Source of the DNA: Flavobacteriaceae bacterium
Lineage (GTDB): Bacteria; Bacteroidota; Bacteroidia; Flavobacteriales; Flavobacteriaceae
Assembly: GCA_029238215.1 (NCBI GenBank)
Contig: JAQWGN010000009.1
Span: 1-64,000, forward strand
Reading direction: 5' to 3'
Length of the DNA: 64,000 bases
The first letter of the stretch is position 1. Each line of letters begins with the position of its first letter. Below the pieces are notes generated by a model, which did no database searches, was not told the DNA's origin, and worked only from the letters and a program-made list of their open reading frames with translations. The translations under genes were made by a program, and so were the position numbers. This document shows, in pieces, positions 56,275 to 64,000 of the stretch.

Positions 56275-56652
56275 ATGCGTATACTTGTTTTTATAACCCT
56301 CCTCTTTCTACTAAGTGCTTGTTTTACTCCTGAGCGTAATTGTAAAGAATTTCAGACTGGAAATTTCTCTTTTACATCTGTTGTTTTAGGAGATACGCTA
56401 ACAACTACTTTTACGCGAAACGATAGTATTGAAATCGATTATTACTTAAACCGTGTAGATACATTCTCTGTACGATGGCTTAATGATTGCGAGTGTATTG
56501 TTAAAAAACTACGTCCTCTCACCTATCAAGACTCTAAGGCAGTACAAATGAAAATTCTAACGACGGATAAATCCACATATACTTTTGAATACAACTTGGT
56601 TGGGGACACAGGAAATAAGCAGCGTGGCATGGTAACTAAACTATCTAAATAA
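56275..56652 (+). CDS. Small lipoprotein of unknown function
   Basis: A 125-residue lipoprotein with lipobox LLSAC (Cys16). The mature part is strand-rich, containing CKEFQTGNFSF and a WLNDCECIVKKL segment with paired Cys. Similar Flavobacteriia proteins are, from memory, sometimes mislabelled as topoisomerase IV because of the parC neighbour; nothing here supports that. Its stop codon shares one base with the terC start, so the two are coupled. Confidence 0.7.
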   Translation: MRILVFITLLFLLSACFTPERNCKEFQTGNFSFTSVVLGDTLTTTFTRNDSIEIDYYLNRVDTFSVRWLNDCECIVKKLRPLTYQDSKAVQMKILTTDKSTYTFEYNLVGDTGNKQRGMVTKLSK

Positions 56653-57428
56653 TGGATTTCTTATTCTCACCAGAAGCTTTATCATCGCTGTTGACTCTTA
56701 CATTTTTAGAAATTATTTTAGGAATTGATAATATTGTTTTTATCTCTATTGTCGTTGGTAAATTACCTGAACACAAGCGTAAGCGCGCTACGCATATTGG
56801 CTTAATACTTGCGCTAGTGTTGCGTATTGCCTTACTGTTTGCTATTTCTTGGCTTGTTGCCATGCGAACTCCCCTTTTTTACATCAATACGGAGCATATT
56901 AGCGCCTCAATAAACGGTCAGTCTTTAATCCTATTTGCAGGTGGATTGTTCTTGCTTTATAAAAGTACCAAGGAAATTCATGAAAAAATGGATCATTCTG
57001 GGGAACAAAGTGAAAAAATAGCACAGAAATCAGGGAATACTTTTTATCGTGTATTGATTCAAATACTTTTAATAGACGCTGTTTTCTCAGTAGATTCTAT
57101 TCTCACTGCTGTTGGAATGACCAATGGTTTAGACGGTGCACTTTGGATTATGATTACAGCAGTTGTTATTTCGATACTTGTTATGCTGTTGTTCGCACAT
57201 CCTGTCAGTAAGTTTGTTCACCAACACCCTTCTTTACAAATTTTGGGGTTATCCTTTTTGTTGCTCATTGGATTTATGCTCTTGGCTGAAGGGGCACATC
57301 TTTCACATCTTGAAGTAATGCAGCAATCTGTAGGAGCCATCCCAAAGGGATACCTCTATTTTGCTATTGCTTTTTCGTTGTTGGTTGAATTTTTAAACAT
57401 GCGTTTTCGCAAGAAGAAATCAATCTAA
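56652..57428 (+). CDS. TerC-family membrane protein
   Basis: A 258-residue integral membrane protein with about seven helices. LEIILGIDNIVFISIV and the later LLIDAVFSVDSILTAVGM are the paired motifs with the Asp residues that define the TerC fold. Family members are linked to metal export, including Mn2+ loading of exported proteins. It is coupled to the preceding lipoprotein gene and converges on parC with a four-base overlap. Confidence 0.9.
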   Translation: MDFLFSPEALSSLLTLTFLEIILGIDNIVFISIVVGKLPEHKRKRATHIGLILALVLRIALLFAISWLVAMRTPLFYINTEHISASINGQSLILFAGGLFLLYKSTKEIHEKMDHSGEQSEKIAQKSGNTFYRVLIQILLIDAVFSVDSILTAVGMTNGLDGALWIMITAVVISILVMLLFAHPVSKFVHQHPSLQILGLSFLLLIGFMLLAEGAHLSHLEVMQQSVGAIPKGYLYFAIAFSLLVEFLNMRFRKKKSI

Positions 57429-60016
57429 AGTTCTAAACTTATTTGTCCCTCTCCATCATCATCAGCTTGTTTTGGGAGTACTTCCTCTACTTCTGCTTCA
57501 ATATCTTCAGCCGCTACAACAGCTTCAGGAATGTATGGCAAAGCGTCATTCGATTCAATTCGCTTTAACCTATCCGTTGTAAGCTGATTCCCTATCGCCT
57601 TAATTCCTTTTGGTGTGATAAAATCTTCAAAAGAAAACGTAGTAGGGTCTTTTGCTTCTTCTCCTCTTGGTTTCACATAATGCATGGTGCATACGGGTCG
57701 CCAATCTGTTGAAAACCATTCCAGTTGTATTTTTGCCCCCTCTTTTAAAAAGGATTCTTCCTTGTCGGGTGCTTCAATAAGAAAGCGTTTACCGAAATAG
57801 CGATCCTTATCCCCATCAAAATATATTGTGGATAAGGGTTTGTTCGGATCCCATTTTTCTAAAACAAGCATGTCGGCGGGAAAATGCATGGTCAGATCTG
57901 GAATTTGTGTTTTCACAAGTCCCGATTTTGTCACAATCAACAAACGATCTTCGCCGCTAAAGGCTCCTAATAAACGACCACGCTCATCTGCATTGAGGCG
58001 CTGAACCGTGTCATCAAACCATACGTTCCGTGGTTTTAAGGTAGAAACCCCAGCTTCTTTTAAGTCAACTCGTTTAATTGCATATTTCGAAACTGTATTT
58101 CCACGAACGCCACGCCCTTTAACGACCAGGTCGGCAAAGTCTAAATCCCACTTTAGTTTTTTAATAGATCCACTCTGTCTTAGGTGAATAGTTACCACTT
58201 CGGCTTCACCATTAGGATTTGCAGAAAAATAATGCACTTTAGAAGATGGGGTTCCATTGGTGAGGTCGTAATGTTTATCTCTAGTAACACCTGTTACTGC
58301 AAAGCGCTTGATATACGAGGTTCCTCCTTTTCCATCTTGATAGATCATGTTGTAAATCGTACGCTTATCTTTCTTTTTAAACACCGCCACGTGGATGATA
58401 TTTTTACCAACAAAGGTCTTGGTTTCTACTTTGGTAACAATCATCTTACCATCTGCTGTAAACACAACAACATCATCGATGTCGGCACAATCTGCAACGT
58501 ATTCTTCTTTGCGCAATGACGTGCCTACAAAGCCCTCTTCTCTACTGACATAAAGCTTGGTGTTACGCATCACTACTTTTCGCGCATCCACATCTTCAAA
58601 TAGCCTGATTTCGGTCTTTCTTTCTTTTCCTTCGCCGTAGGTTTTCTTTAAACGTTTAAAATGTGCAATAGCAAAATCAATAAGATTTGCTAGATCATGC
58701 GCTACTCGAGAAAGTTCTTCTTCTAGTGCATCAATTTTTTGTTGAGCCTTGTCTAAGTCAAACTTTGAAATACGCTTAATGCGAATTTCAGTTAGACGAA
58801 CTACATCATCGTCGGTAACCGAACGCTTAAGATGTGTTACATGAGGTGCTAAACCAAGGTGAATGGCTTGCAATACGCCTTCCCAGGTTTCTACTTCTTC
58901 AATGTCACGATAAATACGTTCTTCGATAAAAATACGTTCCAACGAAGCAAAATGCCATTGCTCTTCGAGCTCCTCTTTCTTAACTTCAAGCTCATTGCGA
59001 AGCAATTCAACCGTATGATTAGTAGAGTGCACAAGCATTTCAGAAACGCCGATAAAATTGGGTTTGTTATCTTGGATAACACACCCCAATGGTGATATGG
59101 AGGTTTCACATGCCGTAAATGCAAATAGCGCATCTATGGTTTTATCGGGAGATACATTAGTGGGCAAATGAATTAAAATCTCTACAGTGGCCGCTGTATT
59201 ATCTTCAATTCGTTTAATCTTAATCTTCCCCTTTTCGTTTGCTTTTAATATGGATTCAATTAAAGAAGACGTTGTCGTACTAAACGGGATTTCATTAATG
59301 ACTAACGTTTGCTTGTCTTGTTGTGCTATTTTAGCACGTACGCGTATTTTACCGCCTCGAAGCCCATCGTTATAATTGGTGGCATCCATATCGCCACCTG
59401 TTGGAAAATCAGGAAAAAGCGTAAAACGCTTTCCTTGCAAGTGCCTGATGGAAGCATCTATAAGCTCTAAAAAGTTATGTGGGAGTATTTTGGTAGACAA
59501 TCCAACAGCAATCCCTTCGCCACCTTGTGCTAACAGCATAGGAAACTTTACGGGAAGGTGAATGGGCTCTTTTTTACGTCCATCATACGAAAGCTGCCAG
59601 TTGGTAACTTTTGGACTATACACCACATCTAAGGCAAACTTTGAAAGGCGGGCTTCGATGTATCTCGAAGCTGCTGCAGAGTCACCGGTGAGTATATTCC
59701 CCCAGTTTCCTTGCATATCAATAAGCAAGTCTTTTTGACCAATTTGCACCATGGCATCGGCAATAGAAGCATCTCCGTGTGGATGGTATTGCATGGTGTG
59801 CCCTACAATATTAGCAACCTTGGTGTAGCGCCCATCATCCAAATCCTTCATGGAATGCAGAATCCGTCGTTGCACAGGCTTAAATCCATCGTCGTTTGCA
59901 GGAACAGCACGCTCTAAAATCACATACGAAGCATAATCAAGGAACCAGTCTTTGTACATGCCTGATACGCGTATCAGCTGATCACCAGAAGCTATAGATT
60001 GTTCTTCTTCGTTCAT
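57425..60016 (-). CDS. parC: DNA topoisomerase IV subunit A
   Basis: An 863-residue type IIA breakage-reunion subunit. The catalytic tyrosine is Tyr119 in [25 protein letters not shown] and [15 protein letters not shown] are typical. The coiled-coil arm and a C-terminal beta-propeller-like DNA-wrapping region follow, then an acidic tail rich in Glu and Asp. It resolves linked chromosomes with ParE. It overlaps parE by four bases on the same strand. The topoisomerase IV rather than gyrase assignment rests on its resemblance to the Bacteroidota ParC form. Confidence 0.9.
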   Translation of the reverse strand: MNEEEQSIASGDQLIRVSGMYKDWFLDYASYVILERAVPANDDGFKPVQRRILHSMKDLDDGRYTKVANIVGHTMQYHPHGDASIADAMVQIGQKDLLIDMQGNWGNILTGDSAAASRYIEARLSKFALDVVYSPKVTNWQLSYDGRKKEPIHLPVKFPMLLAQGGEGIAVGLSTKILPHNFLELIDASIRHLQGKRFTLFPDFPTGGDMDATNYNDGLRGGKIRVRAKIAQQDKQTLVINEIPFSTTTSSLIESILKANEKGKIKIKRIEDNTAATVEILIHLPTNVSPDKTIDALFAFTACETSISPLGCVIQDNKPNFIGVSEMLVHSTNHTVELLRNELEVKKEELEEQWHFASLERIFIEERIYRDIEEVETWEGVLQAIHLGLAPHVTHLKRSVTDDDVVRLTEIRIKRISKFDLDKAQQKIDALEEELSRVAHDLANLIDFAIAHFKRLKKTYGEGKERKTEIRLFEDVDARKVVMRNTKLYVSREEGFVGTSLRKEEYVADCADIDDVVVFTADGKMIVTKVETKTFVGKNIIHVAVFKKKDKRTIYNMIYQDGKGGTSYIKRFAVTGVTRDKHYDLTNGTPSSKVHYFSANPNGEAEVVTIHLRQSGSIKKLKWDLDFADLVVKGRGVRGNTVSKYAIKRVDLKEAGVSTLKPRNVWFDDTVQRLNADERGRLLGAFSGEDRLLIVTKSGLVKTQIPDLTMHFPADMLVLEKWDPNKPLSTIYFDGDKDRYFGKRFLIEAPDKEESFLKEGAKIQLEWFSTDWRPVCTMHYVKPRGEEAKDPTTFSFEDFITPKGIKAIGNQLTTDRLKRIESNDALPYIPEAVVAAEDIEAEVEEVLPKQADDDGEGQISLEL

Positions 60017-61866
60017 TGCTCAATTTTATCTAACTCTACTTTGAGGTTATCAATAATAAACTCTTGTCGTTTAGGGGTGTTTTTACCCATATAAAAAGAC
60101 AGTAATTCATCTATCGTCATGTTCCTGTCCAGCATAACCGGATCAAGCCGAATATCATCACCAATAAAGTGCTTGAATTCATCGGGAGAAATCTCACCCA
60201 ATCCCTTAAATCGAGTAATTTCAGCTTGTTTACCCAACTCATCTAGTGCATTTACCCGCTCTTGCTCCGAATAGCAGTAAATCGTTTTCTTTTTATTGCG
60301 AACACGAAATAAGGGTGTTTGTAAAATATACAAATGTCCGTCTTTAATCAGCTCGGGGAAAAACTGCAAGAAGAAGGTAATAAGGAGCAATCGAATGTGC
60401 ATTCCGTCTACATCGGCATCGGTAGCAATTACAATATTGTTGTACCGTAGGTCTTCCATATTGTCCTCTATATTCAATGCTGCCTGCAACAGATTGAATT
60501 CTTCGTTTTCGTAAACAATTTTTTTGGACATCCCGTAAGAATTTAGTGGCTTTCCACGAAGACTAAAAACCGCTTGGGTATTAACATCTCTAGATTTTGT
60601 AATCGATCCACTTGCAGAGTCACCCTCGGTAATAAACAAGGTAGATTCCAAACGACGGTCTTTCTTGATATCGCCTAAATGTACTCGGCAATCACGGAGT
60701 TTTTTGTTATGTAGGTTTGATTTTTTGGCACGCTCACGGGCTAGTTTACGAATCCCCGACAGTTCTTTACGTTCTTTCTCTGCTTGTAAGATTTTACGCT
60801 GTAGAGCGTCAGCCGTAGTCGTGTTTTTATGCAGGAAGTTATCGAGTTGTTTTCCAATAAACTCATTGATGTAGGTACGTACTGTAGGAAGGTTGCCCCC
60901 CATTTCCGTAGATCCAAGTTTGGTTTTTGTTTGTGATTCAAATACCGGCTCCATAACCTTAATACTAATGGCCGATATGATTGATTTACGAATATCAGAA
61001 GGATCAAACTGCTTGCCGTAAAATTCGCGTATCGTTTTTACTAACGACTCACGAAATGCATTTTGGTGTGTTCCTCCTTGTGTGGTATGCTGCCCATTAA
61101 CAAACGAGTGGTATTCTTCGTTGTATTGGGTTTTACTATGTGTAATGGCTACTTCAATATCGTCGCCCTTGAGATGAATTACTGGATAAAGGAAATCCTC
61201 AATATTGTTATTGTCTTCCAACAGGTCTCTAAGACCGTTCTTGGATATAAACTTTTCACCGTTAAAAACTATTGTAAGCCCAGGGTTTAGATAAACGTAG
61301 TTTTTGAGCATTTTGGCTACATACTCATGGCGATAGCGGTATTTTTTAAAGATGGATTCGTCGGGAACAAAAGTGACTTGAGTTCCATTGCGTTGGGTGG
61401 TTACCTCGGTAGGGCTATCTGTTTCTAAACTACCCTGTGCAAATAAGGCGGATTTCTGTTGCCCATCACGAGAGGATGCCACGTAGAACGACTGGGAGAG
61501 GGCGTTTACGGCTTTTGTTCCTACTCCGTTTAACCCAACCGATTTTTTGAAGGCGCGGGAATCGTATTTACCCCCTGTGTTCATTTTAGACACCACGTCA
61601 ACAACCTTACCTAGCGGAATCCCACGGCCATAATCGCGAACGGTAACTTTGCCTTCATCAATTTTTATATCAATGGTTCTGCCCGCCCCCATAACAAACT
61701 CATCAATACTATTGTCCAATACTTCTTTAAGGAGAATGTATATGCCATCATCTGGAGAAGACCCATCACCAAGCTTTCCAATATACATCCCCGGACGCAT
61801 CCGAATATGTTCTTTCCAATCGAGTGATCGGATATTATCTTCGTTGTACTGGGTGGTTTGTGGCAT
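60013..61866 (-). CDS. parE: DNA topoisomerase IV subunit B
   Basis: A 617-residue GHKL ATPase. [15 protein letters not shown] holds the Mg-ATP Asn, DYGRGIPLG and [15 protein letters not shown] the nucleotide lid, and the TOPRIM motif is [10 protein letters not shown], with the [13 protein letters not shown] acidic pair. Length is close to the ParE norm and shorter than most GyrB. It is first in the parE-parC pair. Divergent promoters must lie in the 205-bp gap to its right. Confidence 0.92.
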   Translation of the reverse strand: MPQTTQYNEDNIRSLDWKEHIRMRPGMYIGKLGDGSSPDDGIYILLKEVLDNSIDEFVMGAGRTIDIKIDEGKVTVRDYGRGIPLGKVVDVVSKMNTGGKYDSRAFKKSVGLNGVGTKAVNALSQSFYVASSRDGQQKSALFAQGSLETDSPTEVTTQRNGTQVTFVPDESIFKKYRYRHEYVAKMLKNYVYLNPGLTIVFNGEKFISKNGLRDLLEDNNNIEDFLYPVIHLKGDDIEVAITHSKTQYNEEYHSFVNGQHTTQGGTHQNAFRESLVKTIREFYGKQFDPSDIRKSIISAISIKVMEPVFESQTKTKLGSTEMGGNLPTVRTYINEFIGKQLDNFLHKNTTTADALQRKILQAEKERKELSGIRKLARERAKKSNLHNKKLRDCRVHLGDIKKDRRLESTLFITEGDSASGSITKSRDVNTQAVFSLRGKPLNSYGMSKKIVYENEEFNLLQAALNIEDNMEDLRYNNIVIATDADVDGMHIRLLLITFFLQFFPELIKDGHLYILQTPLFRVRNKKKTIYCYSEQERVNALDELGKQAEITRFKGLGEISPDEFKHFIGDDIRLDPVMLDRNMTIDELLSFYMGKNTPKRQEFIIDNLKVELDKIEQ

Positions 61867-62071
61867 GAGGGCTAATTTAAAACATCAACCCATCAAATTG
61901 AAGTGATGTTTAACAAAGAAATTAACAAATACAACGACCAATTGTTGAAACATCATCAGGAAGACTTTTCAGTATTTTTGTTAACTTAGCTTTAAACAAA
62001 CATCCAAATCTGTTCTTCACTTTAAAACCTAGTCGCACAAACTGTATTGATTTGCACGCAACAAACTAATC

Positions 62072-62698
62072 ATGAAGATATTATCCATTATTGTGATTTC
62101 TATTTTACTAGGTTCTTGTAAACCTGTAAATAACTTGATTAGTAAAAACCCAGAAAGGCAAGAAAACCAGCAGGAATCTCATTCAATAGATTCAATCAAT
62201 CTAGGAAAAGAAATCTCAACCAACACTGAAACGGATATTGACTCAAAAATCAAAGCTGTTTTTGACGGGATAGCATGTTATGGATTGAGTAAGTCTTATG
62301 AAGTAACTAAGAATGATTTAGACTTTGACGGCATCGATGAAATCATAATTTTTTACTGGGGATCTTGTTTTTGCGGCACAGGAGGATGTTCCACTCAAAT
62401 ATATAAACAGCGCAATGCTGCATTAAAGCTTATTGGCGATTTTGGGCTAACCAGAGTGCCTTTTTACTTAAAAAAAGAGCCTAATCGTAAGTGGAAAGAT
62501 ATTGTTTTTTTTAGTAGTGGTGGTGGTGCAAAACCCACACAACGAATTTATATGTTTAACGATGAAGAATACGTATTGGCAGAAGAGATTGCTTCTTCAA
62601 ACAATCTTTATGAGGAATACAAAATAAGGAGTGAAAGTGATAAAAATTTAGAACGGATCTTTGTTGATGCCCATGAAAAAATATACGGTAAAAATTGA
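62072..62698 (+). CDS. Lipoprotein with a DxDxDGxDE motif
   Basis: A 208-residue lipoprotein with lipobox LLGSC (Cys16) and a Ser/Gln/Asn-rich linker (about 20-55). The segment NDLDFDGIDEIIIF (about 88-101) looks like an FG-GAP or EF-hand-like calcium loop. It is followed by the Cys-rich WGSCFCGTGGCS and a glycine-rich SSGGGAKP. I cannot name the family. The upstream 205 bp contain a TATTTTTG at 61973-61980 that could be a -7 box, 91 bp before the start. Confidence 0.65.
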   Translation: MKILSIIVISILLGSCKPVNNLISKNPERQENQQESHSIDSINLGKEISTNTETDIDSKIKAVFDGIACYGLSKSYEVTKNDLDFDGIDEIIIFYWGSCFCGTGGCSTQIYKQRNAALKLIGDFGLTRVPFYLKKEPNRKWKDIVFFSSGGGAKPTQRIYMFNDEEYVLAEEIASSNNLYEEYKIRSESDKNLERIFVDAHEKIYGKN

Positions 62699-62764
62699 TT
62701 TTGATGGTTCAAAATCAGCTGTACAAACGCAAAATTGAAAACCGAATAACAGAAGATAAGCACT

Positions 62765-63064
62765 TTGAAAAAACACAACAAAATAAGTAAACTAATTTTT
62801 ATATTTTTTACGGTAGTGTCTATCATTAGCTATGTGTTTGCTGGGATATTGTTTGCTGTTCATTTCACAGTAAATAACCCGGGAATGATACTAATTATGT
62901 TAGTTCCTTTGCTCGTCTTTGGCTTATTCACAGGGATTATTGCACTCCTTGTTAAACTACTTAGAAAGAAGCCACTAAATCTGTTTTCAAGGCGAATGCA
63001 TAACCTAAATGTAGTATTAATAATTGTTGGAATTATTGCATTGATTTACAGTTTTTATAATTGA
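62765..63064 (+). CDS. Small multi-pass membrane protein
   Basis: A 99-residue protein with three predicted transmembrane helices (about 9-30, 37-60 and 79-97). A basic loop with KLLRKKPLNLFSRRMHN lies between the second and third. The start is a TTG (62765) followed by KKHNKISK; no ATG is available at the N-terminus. No recognised family. It lies 66 bp after the lipoprotein gene in the same direction, so the two may be co-transcribed. Confidence 0.55.
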   Translation: MKKHNKISKLIFIFFTVVSIISYVFAGILFAVHFTVNNPGMILIMLVPLLVFGLFTGIIALLVKLLRKKPLNLFSRRMHNLNVVLIIVGIIALIYSFYN

Positions 63065-63153
63065 AGGGGTTATAGGAAATAAAGCTTGAATACCTCCGTT
63101 TTCAAAGACTAAAACGTTATTATTCTTTAACCGTATCCATACTAAACACCCAA

Positions 63154-64000
63154 TATGATAGGAATACTTATTTTTCTTTTTGCTCCTGCTCTTTTAGTTC
63201 TATTTGATTTTGTGAGGTTTATAAGTACTGGAAAAAGACTGTACCCCAGCGTTATTGAAAAGTCACTTGAAGTGATTCTCATCATTGGTTATCCGCTGCT
63301 GTATTTAGGGATGCTAGATTCTGGAATAGCAAATGATTGTTGTGCTGATGATGTAACATTTTCACCCGAACACCGATTGTCTATTTACACACTAATAATC
63401 ATTTGTGTGCTATCCTTTTTTTACACGAGTTATAGGAAGCGCATGGCTCCTCCCCTGTTAGAGGTCATTATAAATTGTGTTTTAATACTAGGAATCCTTT
63501 TAAATGTGTTCATCGCAATTCATGTTGAAGAACTATACGGGTTGTTTAATCTCCCGCTTATTTTGCTATTCATACTATCGCTTGCACAAAATCAAAAAAT
63601 GGTGATTTCAGAAATCAAAAGCATGGAAATTGAGCATAAAAGTGGGTTTGAAAAAACAGTTTGGAAGTTTTTAAACTTGAAACTACTTTTTAAAGTTCCG
63701 CTGTTGTTTGTTTTGTCACTCCCAGTTCTGCTGTTAATTACTACTTTTTTAATGTTATTTGGGCAAAAACCAGATTCAATGATAGCCGCATTTACAGACA
63801 CCTATAAACACGGTTTATCACAACTCGATTATATGTGTGATAATGTATATTGCGGAGATCATTTCTTGTGTTCAGTTGGTGCAAACGGTCACAAACAACT
63901 TGTAAAACCCATTAGGTACGGAGAACGAAATGGCGGTAAAATCATTTGTACCCGCCAATTGTTGGTCTCCAATGCTTTTGAAGAATTGATTGAAGAAAAA
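63154..64000 (+). CDS. Membrane protein, DUF6688-like (3' end beyond the window)
   Basis: An open frame of 282 codons from the ATG at 63154 to the window edge, with no stop. It starts MIGILIFLFAPALLVL. Five or more hydrophobic segments fill the first 215 residues, with a Cys pair in ANDCCADD. The C-terminal part is soluble: DNVYCGDHFLCSVGANG, then KPIRYGERNGGKIICTRQLL and NAFEELIEE. The latter blocks resemble the DUF6688 family as I recall it. Function unknown; the true length cannot be seen. Confidence 0.7.

Noticed and set aside
1..64000. CRISPR array, rRNA or tRNA genes, prophage
   Set aside because: No regularly spaced short repeats, no rRNA-like stretches, and no convincing tRNA cloverleaf in the intergenic gaps; no phage structural genes, and the fibre-like protein at 3745-4638 has a signal peptide.

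Overview
The window looks like a chromosomal segment of a marine-type Flavobacteriia (Bacteroidota). The evidence is low GC DNA (roughly 35-40% by eye), type IX secretion (T9SS) C-terminal sorting domains, a PorX-type regulator, a fused LpxC/FabZ, a fused HisIE and HisB, MutS2 without a Smr domain, a fused alpha/beta E1 dehydrogenase, and many small lipoproteins with Bacteroidota-style lipoboxes. All functional calls come from reading motifs and family memory; no database search was run.

Layout. 1-4.7 kb is an accessory locus on the minus strand. It holds a T9SS-exported subtilisin-like protease flanked by two paralogous PrcB-like lipoproteins, an orphan T9SS sorting domain paired with a lipocalin-like lipoprotein, a GC-rich inverted element at 120-142 and 808-835, and an exact 119-bp duplication of the protease/PrcB junction at the left edge. 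A fibre-like surface protein follows. 4.7-27 kb is housekeeping: a glycosyltransferase, an HsdR-N-like nuclease-fold protein, holA, the E1 dehydrogenase, an M1-like pseudo-peptidase with a barrel-like tail, a LOG protein, uvrA, acpH-like, glmM-like, an acyltransferase, a TlpA-like lipoprotein, aroC, a dicarboxylate symporter, a DCC protein, mutS2, ung, SUI1 and an IPNS-like oxygenase.

27-32 kb mixes conserved unknowns with a decayed insertion (28562-28968) that carries the N-terminus of an EcoRI-like adenine methylase. 32-39 kb is a complete histidine operon, hisGDCBHAF(IE), on the minus strand. It is preceded by a leader peptide with three consecutive His codons and an intrinsic terminator, a classical attenuator. 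39-46.8 kb is a minus-strand cluster: an HD phosphohydrolase, lpxD, lpxC/fabZ, lpxA, efp, sucD, fabG and a prohibitin-family gene. porX diverges from it across only 32 bp.

46.8-64 kb carries porX, tsaE, a small membrane protein, proline dehydrogenase, aroB, ppc, an Lrp-family regulator, an M14 carboxypeptidase, an HTH regulator behind a palindrome-rich intergenic region, a lipoprotein, terC, parC and parE, a lipoprotein, a small membrane protein, and a membrane protein that runs off the right edge.

The part most likely to be new is the first 3.7 kb. There, T9SS-exported proteins are repeatedly paired with a small lipoprotein gene directly downstream, and GC-rich inverted elements sit exactly where sorting-domain coding sequence is truncated. 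This suggests a recombining effector/partner array. The best supported regulatory find is the his attenuator.
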